DNA of 64,000 nt from Bradyrhizobium sp. URHD0069 (GTDB taxonomy: Bacteria; Pseudomonadota; Alphaproteobacteria; Rhizobiales; Xanthobacteraceae): assembly GCF_000701345.1 (NCBI RefSeq), contig NZ_JNIJ01000011.1:124001-188000 (forward strand). Direction: 5' to 3'. A program made the translations under genes and the position numbers. Shown here piece by piece: positions 25,032-32,572 of this stretch (its first letter is position 1; each line of letters opens with the position of its first letter). The notes under the pieces are model-generated. The model was not told the DNA's origin and searched no databases. It worked only from the letters and a program-made list of their open reading frames with translations.

Positions 25032-25769
25032 ATGTTCCGTTTTCTGTCATTCACCACGTTTCTTGCCACCTGGTGGATCGCCGCGCTGTTCGCTGGCGGA
25101 GAGAAGCTGCCACCACCTCCCGCTGTGTTGGCGGCAATTGTTGAGGCAGCCAACTCCGGCGCGCTGTTCTTGAATCTCGGCGTGACATTGGCGCGCGTTG
25201 CGCTCGCCTTCACGTTGGCGATGACACTAGGTACTGCGATCGGTTATCTGATGGGTCGGATACGTCTTGCCGATCGGGTCGGCGATCCTTGGCTGATCCT
25301 GCTGCTGAACCTGCCGGCGCTCGTCGTCATCGTCCTTGCGTATATCTGGGCCGGATTGACAGAGGTCGCCGCGATTGCGGCCATCGCCATCAACAAGCTA
25401 CCCACCGCCGTCGTCACGGTGCGCGAGGGAACCCGTGCACTCGATACGACCCTCGACGAAATGGCGAGAGTGTTTGCGATGCCGCGCTGGAGGGCGTTCC
25501 GGCACGTCATACTGCCGCAACTGGCGCCCTACATCGCGGCTGCCGCGCGATCCGGTCTCTCTCTCGTCTGGAAAATCGTCCTGGTTGCGGAATTGCTCGG
25601 TCGTCCAAATGGCGTCGGCTTCGAGATCGGTGTCGCCTTTCAGCTATTCGACATTCCTCGTCTGCTCGCCTATGCGCTGAGTTTCGTGGCGGTGGTGCTC
25701 ATCATCGAAACCGTCCTGGTGCAACCATTTGAAGCCCGAGTATCGAGGTGGCGCCCCCGTGCAGCTTGA
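25032..25769 (+). CDS. ABC transporter permease (SsuC/TauC type)
   Basis: The 245-residue inner-membrane protein has about six helices and the EAA-type loop (TLDEMARVFAMPRWRAFRHVILPQLAP) that contacts the ATPase. It starts two bases after the stop of the binding-protein gene and overlaps the ATPase gene. It belongs to the sulfonate/nitrate/taurine class of importer permeases. The substrate is unknown. Confidence 0.85.
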   Translation: MFRFLSFTTFLATWWIAALFAGGEKLPPPPAVLAAIVEAANSGALFLNLGVTLARVALAFTLAMTLGTAIGYLMGRIRLADRVGDPWLILLLNLPALVVIVLAYIWAGLTEVAAIAAIAINKLPTAVVTVREGTRALDTTLDEMARVFAMPRWRAFRHVILPQLAPYIAAAARSGLSLVWKIVLVAELLGRPNGVGFEIGVAFQLFDIPRLLAYALSFVAVVLIIETVLVQPFEARVSRWRPRAA

Positions 25770-26487
25770 GGTCGAAATCGCCCGCAAGGCGTTCACAAAC
25801 GCGGCGGGCGAGCGGCACGACGTGCTCGTCGATTTAAAATTTGTGCTCGGCGCCGGAGAGGTTGGCGTCTTCGTCGGACCATCCGGCTGTGGCAAAAGTA
25901 CTATGCTGAAGATCATTGCCGGTCTCGACCAGGACTATCAGGGCCGCGTTGTCCGTCCGGCAGACGCACGGATCGGCATGGTGTTTCAGGAGCCGCGGCT
26001 ACTGCCTTGGCGGTCGGTCGAAGAAAATGTGCGGCTTGCCGCGCCGCGGGCGGATGACGTAGCGCTTTCCGCGCTATTCACAGTTCTGGAATTGAACGCA
26101 CATCGCAGCCATTTTCCCGGCGAATTATCCCTCGGCCTCGCGCGCCGGGTCGCGCTGGCCCGTGCGTTCGCGGTCGAACCGGGTTTCCTCATTCTCGACG
26201 AACCGCTGACATCGCTCGACGACGCCCTTGCCATGCGCCTGCGCGACCAGATCGCCACTTTGGTGGACAGCCAATCCGTGACGACACTGCTTGTCACCCA
26301 CGACGTGGACGACGCGATTCGCCTCGGCGACCGGGTGTTTCTGCTGTCGTCGCGACCGGCGCGGATTCTCGCCGAACTGCCAATTCGCACACCACGCAAG
26401 GCGCGCGGCGAAGCCGAGATTGCTGCGATCAAAGCAGAGATTGCGCGGCGGACCAATGGTGATAGTGCGAATGGAGATGCCTTATAG
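25759..26487 (+). CDS. ABC importer ATP-binding protein with altered signature
   Basis: The 242-residue ATPase has Walker A GPSGCGKST and Walker B FLILDEPLTSLD, and switch His in LLVTHDVDDA. The usual LSGGQ signature reads ELSLGLARRVALARAF, so two signature glycines are replaced. I chose GTG at 25759 because GAGG lies 10 nt upstream; a TTG at 25729 is also in frame. It overlaps the permease by 11 nt. The signature change may alter activity, or may be tolerated as in some SsuB relatives. Confidence 0.8.
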   Translation: MQLEVEIARKAFTNAAGERHDVLVDLKFVLGAGEVGVFVGPSGCGKSTMLKIIAGLDQDYQGRVVRPADARIGMVFQEPRLLPWRSVEENVRLAAPRADDVALSALFTVLELNAHRSHFPGELSLGLARRVALARAFAVEPGFLILDEPLTSLDDALAMRLRDQIATLVDSQSVTTLLVTHDVDDAIRLGDRVFLLSSRPARILAELPIRTPRKARGEAEIAAIKAEIARRTNGDSANGDAL

Positions 26488-26534
26488 GCAGCGTTTGTGT
26501 TGCGTGCTAAAATACGTCGCCGGAGGAGTTGGCG

Positions 26535-27321
26535 ATGAGGCGCACGTTTGGAGGCGCGGCGCTTAGCCTTGGTCTGCTCGCCGTAACGGCGGCGGCGCAG
26601 GACATGATGCGCGGCGTCGATCTGTCGTCGTCCGATATGGTCTCGGCCGAAATGACCCGCGGGCAAGTCGAAGGCGCGCTGGCCATCGCCACCGCCACCG
26701 CCACCGCGCCGGCCGATTTCACCGGCAAGAAATTGTCCAATCTCGATCTTTCGAGACTAGACTTTTCCGGCGCGATTTTTCGCGCGGCGCGGCTCAACAA
26801 GACGAAGCTCGCCGGCGCGAACCTCGATCATGCCGTCCTCGACCAGGCATGGCTGCTCAAAGCGGACCTGACGGGCGTGAGCCTGAAGGGTGCGAGCATG
26901 TTCGCCTCGCAGATGGCTCGGCGCCGATCTCTCGAAGGCGCGCGTTACCGCCGACCTTACCGGCGCGAGCCTTGTCGGAGCCTCGATCGCGGATGCACAT
27001 TTGGGTGCCGATATGCGCAACCAGTCGATGGGCCTCATGCGCGCGGTATTGAAATCCGCCAATCTGGAACGCCTGAACGCCCGCGGCGCCGACCTGTCTC
27101 GCGTCGATCTCGAATTTGCTTCACTGAAGGGCGCCGATCTGACGGGCGCCTCCCTCAAGAGAGCCCAACTCGGGGGAGCCGATCTGACCGGTGTCATCGT
27201 CATCGGCACCGATTTCGACGGTGCTGATCTCGCTTCAGCGAAGTTGATCGCTCCGATTGGTCTCGACCAGGCGAAAAATTTCGACAAGGCGAAAAATCGC
27301 GATCGTCTAATAAGGGAGTGA
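26535..27321 (+). pseudogene. Exported pentapeptide-repeat protein, frameshifted
   Basis: A signal peptide (MRRTFGGAALSLGLLAVTAAA) is followed by A(D/N)LxX-type pentapeptide repeats (SNLDLSRLDFSGAIFRAARL; ADLTGVSLKGAS). The first frame is lost near 26913 (after FASQM). The repeat continues at once in the +1 frame (GADLSKARVTADLTGASL) to a stop at 27319-27321. The joined product would be about 262 residues, a right-handed beta-helix in the periplasm. One extra base explains the break. It could be a real lesion or a sequence error. GGAGGAG precedes the ATG. It follows the ABC importer by 47 nt. Confidence 0.75.
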
Positions 27322-27344
27322 CGGCTAAGGGAGTGACGGCGCGA

Positions 27345-27581
27345 TCAGCCCGCGGGCGTCGCCTCGCGCGCATTGGCCCTATCCTTGCTGTGCGGATATT
27401 CGCAGCGCCACCGTACCGCGGTCCATTTCGGATGTTCGCCCACCCACTGTGCAATATAGGGCGGCGCGCCCGTCACGCACTGCTGCAGGGAAGCGGCCCC
27501 GGAAAACACCAGATGCGTCTCTTCGCACGTCGCCGGCGACAGCACGGCGCAGACTGTCACAATCAGATCGATAGCGTTCAT
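27345..27581 (-). CDS. Small Cys-containing hypothetical protein
   Basis: A 78-residue protein (MNAIDLIVTVCAVLSPATC...) with a hydrophobic start that may be a signal peptide, and four cysteines (C11, C19, C35, C60). AAAGGGTG lies 8 nt before the ATG at 27579-27581. The conserved-looking body (HLVFSGAASLQQCVTGAPPYIAQWVGEHP) suggests an exported protein with disulfides. Short proteins like this are common in rhizobia. It is convergent with the pentapeptide gene. Confidence 0.65.
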   Translation of the reverse strand: MNAIDLIVTVCAVLSPATCEETHLVFSGAASLQQCVTGAPPYIAQWVGEHPKWTAVRWRCEYPHSKDRANAREATPAG

Positions 27582-27705
27582 GCCGAACACCCTTTGCTTC
27601 GGCAGCAATATAGCACAAGTAGAAACGGCGATGGCCTAACGAAGTTTCAAATAGCTGAGAAATCCAACCCGATACCGCCGGCGCAGTGCTGCGAGGGTCG
27701 GAAGA

Positions 27706-28578
27706 TCAGAAACTAACCCCGAATATCAGCCTGGCTTGGTGGCGTTCGAAATTGAGGAGATCCAGGGCTGCAGTTGATCCGACCGCCCGCCCCCAGGCCT
27801 GAACGCTCCAGGCGGCTGTCAGCCGGGTGCGCTCCGACAATTGGAGGTACGCGGTCGGACCGACAAACAGCGCCTGCCCGGCAAACTCGCCCAGACCGAT
27901 ACCATCGTATTTCCTAAGATAGCGCACTTCGCCGCCGATGAGGAAACCCGGGCGGATTTGGGCCATCACAGCGATCGCGGCCCCAGCCGTCGATTCCTGC
28001 TCGGCGAGCCCCGTAGCGAGCAAATGTATCCATTCCGGCTCATAGAACAGATTGAATGCAGCCACGACGCGGTTTGGGATCAATTCCCGATCGAGGGCTA
28101 ACCTCAGCTCGGTCCCGTATCTCCGGGCAAGGGCCGCCGTCGTCTCATCGATCCTGTCGGCATGAGTCTCCAGCGCCAATGTCAGACCGAACGGCGCTTC
28201 AACCCGGTCCAGAAATCTGTAGCGCAAATCAAGGAAGACACCTTGCCAAGCCAACTGGCGGCGGTCCTCAACTCCGGGGATGCCGTTGATATCGTGAGAC
28301 GCAAAGGCGCTTCCCACCTCGATCCTGAAATTCTTGGCGGGTACGAACTCCAATTCGAATTCCTGGTTGATCGCCCGATACTTCCCGCCACCCTTGGAAA
28401 ATTGTCCGGTGGTCTGGCTCTGGAATTCGCGTTCGCCGACGCTGCCGACATCCGTACCGATCATGAAGCCAAACAGATGCTCGGTACCGATGCCTTCCGC
28501 ATGCACGCAGGCTGGAGCCAGCGTTGAAAAACACACCATCGCAGTCCGAAACGCCGCTGGACCAAAAGGAATCCACAT
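27706..28578 (-). CDS. Outer-membrane beta-barrel protein
   Basis: The 290-residue protein has a signal peptide (to about VHAEG, residue 28) and alternating hydrophobic/polar strands (WQGVFLDLRYRFLDRV, LTAAWSVQAWGRAV). It ends in a terminal Phe (ARLIFGVSF), the BamA-recognised signature of outer-membrane barrels. It resembles uncharacterised proteins encoded near PQQ dehydrogenase clusters. A pore for lanthanide complexes or C1 compounds is possible but unproven. The true start may be the internal ATG at M14. It is isolated between convergent and divergent neighbours. Confidence 0.75.
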   Translation of the reverse strand: MWIPFGPAAFRTAMVCFSTLAPACVHAEGIGTEHLFGFMIGTDVGSVGEREFQSQTTGQFSKGGGKYRAINQEFELEFVPAKNFRIEVGSAFASHDINGIPGVEDRRQLAWQGVFLDLRYRFLDRVEAPFGLTLALETHADRIDETTAALARRYGTELRLALDRELIPNRVVAAFNLFYEPEWIHLLATGLAEQESTAGAAIAVMAQIRPGFLIGGEVRYLRKYDGIGLGEFAGQALFVGPTAYLQLSERTRLTAAWSVQAWGRAVGSTAALDLLNFERHQARLIFGVSF

Positions 28579-28704
28579 CCAAGAACCGTTGGTGAATGGA
28601 AAACGACAGCATCACTGACGGAGAATAGGTTATCACAATGCGAAGATCGATGGCTAGGCGCAGAAACGCTCGATTCGTCACACTACACTGCCTGACCGGC
28701 ATCT

Positions 28705-28729
28705 ATATTGGACCCAATATATTGGACCC
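28705..28729 (+). repeat. Pair of 11-bp direct repeats
   Basis: ATATTGGACCC occurs at 28705-28715 and 28719-28729, centred 14 bp apart, 47 nt upstream of the EthD-family gene at 28776. A regulator-binding role is possible. Confidence 0.5.
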
Positions 28730-28775
28730 GAGGGTTGGGGCCGTGGCGGCGGTAATTTCAGCCAGAAGAGATCGA

Positions 28776-29084
28776 ATGGCAAAGATTGTGGTACTCTATA
28801 AAAAGCCGAGCGACGCTGAAGTCTTCAACAAGCATTATTCTTCGGTTCACGTTCCACTTGCAAAGAAGATTCCCGGCCTGAAGAAGCATGACATCAGCGC
28901 GGGCGTCGTCGGAACTCCTGCTGGATCGAGCGGGATTCACCTCGTCGCCACGCTGTATTTTGATTCGCTTGACGCTCGGAAAGCAGGGCTGGCCTCACCT
29001 CAAGGGCAGGCCGCGGCGGCGGATCTTGCTAATTTTGCAGATGGTGGCGCTGACTTTTACTTCTTCGATACCAAAGACGTCTGA
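28776..29084 (+). CDS. EthD-family (dimeric alpha/beta barrel) protein
   Basis: A 102-residue protein (MAKIVVLYKKPSDAEVFNKHY..HVPLAKKIPGLKKH) with the EthD pattern: the conserved YxxxHVPLA segment and a C-terminal FADGGADFYFFDT. These are dimeric ferredoxin-like barrels; in Rhodococcus EthD supports ether degradation. In other bacteria they often attend PQQ or quinoprotein genes. Here its role is unknown. AGAAGAG lies just before the ATG. It is convergent with pqqA. Confidence 0.8.
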   Translation: MAKIVVLYKKPSDAEVFNKHYSSVHVPLAKKIPGLKKHDISAGVVGTPAGSSGIHLVATLYFDSLDARKAGLASPQGQAAAADLANFADGGADFYFFDTKDV

Positions 29085-29282
29085 AGGCGACGCCGACACG
29101 CAGACGCTACACGAGACTGGCAGCGAGACTGCTGCGAGGCTGGCTGATAGTGTGTTTTGGGTCAGTACCAAGGCGTCAAACCCGGCAAACAGGTCAACAA
29201 GCCTGACGTTTTGCTCGGACGCCCTGCCGCGGCTCGAAGCATGAGGTCGCTTCTGGAGCCCGGCAGATCCGTCTCTAAGCAG

Positions 29283-29363
29283 TTATTTGCGCGCCGCGCA
29301 GGCGTACATGTTGATTTCCATGCCCACCGGCACTTCGATGATCTTCGGAGCTTTCCAAGTCAT
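29283..29363 (-). CDS. pqqA: PqqA, pyrroloquinoline quinone precursor peptide
   Basis: The 26-residue peptide MTWKAPKIIEVPVGMEINMY-ACAARK has the PqqA hallmarks. E16 and Y20, in the ExxxY spacing, are the residues joined and processed into PQQ by PqqE and the later enzymes. A strong GGAGG lies 5 nt before the ATG (29361-29363). It is a free-standing copy; no pqqB, C, D or E is in this window, so the peptide must be matured by enzymes encoded elsewhere. It is 202 nt downstream of the lanmodulin gene on the same strand, and about 7 kb from xoxF. Confidence 0.92.
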   Translation of the reverse strand: MTWKAPKIIEVPVGMEINMYACAARK

Positions 29364-29565
29364 TCGGGCCTCCCATAGACTATGCGCGGTGTTCGCGCGG
29401 GAGTGAAAGTAAAACCGCCTCGGACGTAACGCAAGTGTGCAAATCATTGTATTGTTGTGCGTCGCTCGAAATGCGCGACGCCGCTTATTCAACAAGTTCG
29501 GATATGGTTCGACACGAACCAAAACCAGCGCCCCGTTCCGAGCGGTTATCACTGCGGCTTCGGGA

Positions 29566-29961
29566 CTACCTCAATAATCGCAAGAGCGCCCGTCCGGCGC
29601 CGCTGTTTAGTTCCTTGGCATCCAGGGTTCCATCCTTGTCCGGGTTTGCCGCATTGAAGCGTTGCTCGACGACGGCAAGATATTGGTCTTCCGTCAGCGT
29701 TCCGTCGTTGTCGGGATCAGCAGCGGCCAACTCCCTCAATCTCCCGGCCAGTTCGCGCCTGTCGACGGTGCCATCATGATCGCGGTCCAGTCTGGTGAAC
29801 AAGGCCGATGCAGGCTTCTTCACCTCCCCGAGGTCGAGCGTTCCGTCGTTGTCCGTATCGTACACTCGGACCGGATTGACGCGGCGGGAACCCGCGACGG
29901 CTGGCAGGCTTCCACCGAACAATGTCGCGACAGCGAATAGAATAGATCGGCGAGATATCAT
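29566..29961 (-). CDS. lanM: Lanmodulin-like EF-hand lanthanide-binding protein
   Basis: The 131-residue exported protein has four EF-hand loops: D35-E46 (DTDNDGTLDLGE), D59-E70 (DRDHDGTVDRRE), D82-Q93 (DPDNDGTLTEDQ) and N106-E117 (NPDKDGTLDAKE). Length, spacing, the short 12-13-residue gaps between hands, and the ending GAGRALLRLLR track the Methylorubrum lanmodulin. Two hands keep its characteristic Pro at position 2. Hands 1 and 2 lack that Pro, and hand 3 has Gln where the bidentate Glu is expected. The signal peptide contains SRRSIL, so Tat export is possible. AGGGAGG precedes the ATG. It is upstream of pqqA. Confidence 0.85.
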   Translation of the reverse strand: MISRRSILFAVATLFGGSLPAVAGSRRVNPVRVYDTDNDGTLDLGEVKKPASALFTRLDRDHDGTVDRRELAGRLRELAAADPDNDGTLTEDQYLAVVEQRFNAANPDKDGTLDAKELNSGAGRALLRLLR

Positions 29962-30107
29962 TGGAGGTCCCTCCCTGCATTTCTCCTGAACTGAAGTGCG
30001 GTGCGAACTGCGGGGTCACTTGCCATAGCAGCTGACAGCATGACGTACTTGTGGTCATGCGGTTCCGATTTGGATATGAATTGCAGACAACGAAGTGAGG
30101 GTGACCG

Positions 30108-30344
30108 GTGGGAAGTCACGTTTACAACGTCGTCAAGGCTCCGATTGGGTGGTCGCTCTTTTGCGACCGCGAACGCATCGGTGGCTATGTTTCGAGTGAA
30201 GCGGCGCTGGAGGCCGCAACGGCCATGGGCGCAAAAGCTCTTCGAGAGGGTTGCAGCATTCAGATCAACGTGCCGGGACCACAACCGCCCGAAATCGAAG
30301 ACTTCGTGTCGTGGCCTGCGCGGTGGCACGTTGATCCAAAATAG
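30108..30344 (+). CDS. Small hypothetical protein
   Basis: A 78-residue protein (MGSHVYNVVKAPIGWSLFCDRERIGGYVSS...) starting at GTG 30108, with GAGG upstream. It has the look of a short rhizobial protein with a DUF2188-like beta-alpha-beta pattern (GWSLFCDRERIGGYVSSEAALEAA), although I cannot confirm the family. The neighbours are lanmodulin (divergent) and a convergent exported protein. Function is unknown. Confidence 0.6.
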   Translation: MGSHVYNVVKAPIGWSLFCDRERIGGYVSSEAALEAATAMGAKALREGCSIQINVPGPQPPEIEDFVSWPARWHVDPK

Positions 30345-30421
30345 CTAAGGGCTTGTCCGCCAGATATCGCCGATAGGTCGGCCGCGGCGCCTGACCCAGT
30401 GGGTGGGTTTCACAGGCGTAT

Positions 30422-30757
30422 TCAACAGTCATTATCGGCCGTCTTTCCCGTCGGCTTGGCTCCCTCAGCCTGCTGCGCCGCCGTGGGTTGGCCCTGCATC
30501 TGCTTTTGCGCATCCTGTGAAGACGCCGCGACCTCTCCAGTTGCGCGGTTCATCGTGCCGGTCGGCGGGTGCTGAGGGACGTCTGTACTCATACCGGTCG
30601 TCTGTCCCTGCCCTGCGGAACCCACTGTAGGTCCGGAACCTGCGTCCTTCATGTTCGCGGCGCGGCCGGCGGTATCGCACGGGCCGGCCTGCGCGGCGCC
30701 AGCACTCAGAGCCATAACGGCAAAGCTCGCGAGAATGAGTGATGATTTCGTTTTCAT
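30422..30757 (-). CDS. Small exported Gln/Thr/Gly-rich protein
   Basis: The 111-residue protein has a signal peptide (MKTKSSLILASFAVMALSAGAAQA, cleavage after about residue 24), a mature start GPCDTAGRA, a low-complexity hydrophilic body and a C-terminal Cys (DNDC). The two cysteines could form a disulfide. GGGAGAAG precedes the ATG at 30757. An EcfG-type promoter lies at 30811-30836. It is probably a stress-induced periplasmic protein. Confidence 0.75.
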   Translation of the reverse strand: MKTKSSLILASFAVMALSAGAAQAGPCDTAGRAANMKDAGSGPTVGSAGQGQTTGMSTDVPQHPPTGTMNRATGEVAASSQDAQKQMQGQPTAAQQAEGAKPTGKTADNDC

Positions 30758-30810
30758 CCGCTTCTCCCTTAGTTTCTCCTGGCTGCGGCCTTGCCTACCA
30801 GGAGGAGGAG

Positions 30811-30836
30811 AAACGGACCCATGCGTCTGAGGTTCC
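30811..30836 (-). promoter_or_regulatory. EcfG-type promoter
   Basis: Minus strand: GGAAC (30832-30836), 16 nt, CGTTT (30811-30815). It is a consensus general-stress promoter 54 nt upstream of the 30422-30757 gene. Confidence 0.7.
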
Positions 30837-30962
30837 TCACGAACAAAAGTAAAATCACGTATAGTTTTATTGAGCGCTTTCTTGTTCGCGTTGCGTCAAG
30901 CTCAGAGGTTATGAGGCCACCCAAACGCATTGTGCTGGTGACGGCCGGATGCGGAGAATTCC

Positions 30963-32471
30963 ATGCGCAAGATCCATCGGGTCTGTCCCGAACTTCAAGC
31001 TTGCCTGATATCGATATTGCTCATCGCGCTTGCCTGCCCCGGGGCGTTCGCCGAGCAAGCTTTCATCGCACCTGCGAGCTTGGCTCGCGTTGGGACGGTC
31101 GACGAACGCTTCCAATCCTACAACGTCGAAATGATCGAAGTGACTGGTGGACGATTCTGGAAGCCCTACGGATCCAGCACTTCGGATGGACCTTCGGATC
31201 TATACGAATACCGGCCGCCGACCGACCTCACTAACGCGCGGTTGCGAAAGCTGGCTGCAGCATTGTCACCGGCTTACATGCGCGTCAGCGGAACCTGGGC
31301 AAACGCCACCTATTTTGCGGACTCGGAATCCGCACCACCAGAACCGCCTCATGGATTCAATGGCGTTCTCTCCCAGCAGCAATGGCGAGGCGTCGTCAAT
31401 TTCTCGCAAGCGGTTGGGGCACAGATCGTGACTTCATTCGCCGTGAGCCCAGGCACCCGCGATGCGGCCGGCATCTGGTCACCGCACCAGACGCGCCGCT
31501 TTCTCGACTATACCTCCTCGGTCGGAGGCCGTGTTGCCGCAGCAGAGTTTATGAATGAACCAAACCTTTTCGCGACAGGCGTTGCGCCAACGGGCTATGG
31601 TGCAGCCGCCTACGGACGCGATTTCAAGATATTCCGTTCATTTGTGAAGGAAAACTTTCCCGAGATATTTATCCTCGGACCCGGCACAGTCGGCGAGACG
31701 ACCTCTGCTTCGGACCTGCTCGTTGCATCCGGCCACGGCGGGGTCGATGCGGTTTCGTATCATCACTACGGAACACTATCGGAGCGATGCCGCGGCACGA
31801 GTTCACCCGAGGCAGCGCTTTCCGAAGAGTGGTTCTCCCGGACCGATCAGACTCTGGCTTCCTACAGGTTGCTTAGAGACAAATTCGAACCTGGCAAGCC
31901 GATCTGGCTGACCGAAACGGCTGCGGCAGCCTGCGGCGGAAATCGCCGGGACGCGACCTTCCTCGATACGTTCAGATATCTCGATCAGCTTGGGCGCCTG
32001 GCGAAGGCCGGCGTTCAAGTCGTGATGCACAACACGCTTGCAGCGAGCGACTACGGCCTGATCAATGAGAAAACGCTGGCACCCAGACCAAACTACTGGG
32101 GCGCGCTGTTGTGGCGACAACTAATGGGAAGCACCGTGCTCGATTCTGGCCTGCCCATTCAAACGGGGCTTCATGTCTACGCGCATTGCCAACCACGCAT
32201 GCGTGGTGGGGTTAGTCTTTTGGTCATCAACACCAACAGCAACGCGCCGCGCGCGCTGACGCTCGCCAGCGCTTCGGAGCGTTACACTCTGGATGCCGCG
32301 AACTTGCAAGACGGGACCGTACGTCTGAACGGCCGTACATTGGACTTGGGCGTCAAGGATGACCTGCCCCGCATCGGAGGCGTGCAGACAGCCGCGGGCG
32401 CTCTGACGTTCGCACCAACGACAATTACCTTTGTCGCCATTCCCGCAGCGGCAAACAGCGCCTGTCAATGA
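30963..32471 (+). CDS. GH79-like glycoside hydrolase (heparanase/beta-glucuronidase type), exported
   Basis: The 502-residue protein has a signal peptide (to about AFAEQ, residue 31) and a TIM barrel. EFMNEPN places the acid/base Glu at 199 and WLTETAAAACGG the nucleophile at 318. A C-terminal beta-sandwich (about 395-500) has the Ser/Thr-rich strands seen in heparanase-like enzymes. The family acts on glucuronide bonds in polysaccharides or glycoconjugates. A bacterial beta-glucuronidase or plant-polymer hydrolase is likely. It stands alone; GGAG lies upstream of the ATG. Confidence 0.8.
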   Translation: MRKIHRVCPELQACLISILLIALACPGAFAEQAFIAPASLARVGTVDERFQSYNVEMIEVTGGRFWKPYGSSTSDGPSDLYEYRPPTDLTNARLRKLAAALSPAYMRVSGTWANATYFADSESAPPEPPHGFNGVLSQQQWRGVVNFSQAVGAQIVTSFAVSPGTRDAAGIWSPHQTRRFLDYTSSVGGRVAAAEFMNEPNLFATGVAPTGYGAAAYGRDFKIFRSFVKENFPEIFILGPGTVGETTSASDLLVASGHGGVDAVSYHHYGTLSERCRGTSSPEAALSEEWFSRTDQTLASYRLLRDKFEPGKPIWLTETAAAACGGNRRDATFLDTFRYLDQLGRLAKAGVQVVMHNTLAASDYGLINEKTLAPRPNYWGALLWRQLMGSTVLDSGLPIQTGLHVYAHCQPRMRGGVSLLVINTNSNAPRALTLASASERYTLDAANLQDGTVRLNGRTLDLGVKDDLPRIGGVQTAAGALTFAPTTITFVAIPAAANSACQ

Positions 32472-32572
32472 CAGCTGATGAACTCGGGCTTTGCGCGTTA
32501 CCAGTCCACCTCCAGTGGATTGGACACGTTTGCTCCTAGTTTGTGGGATTACCCGCTCTTCGGCTGCTGCGT

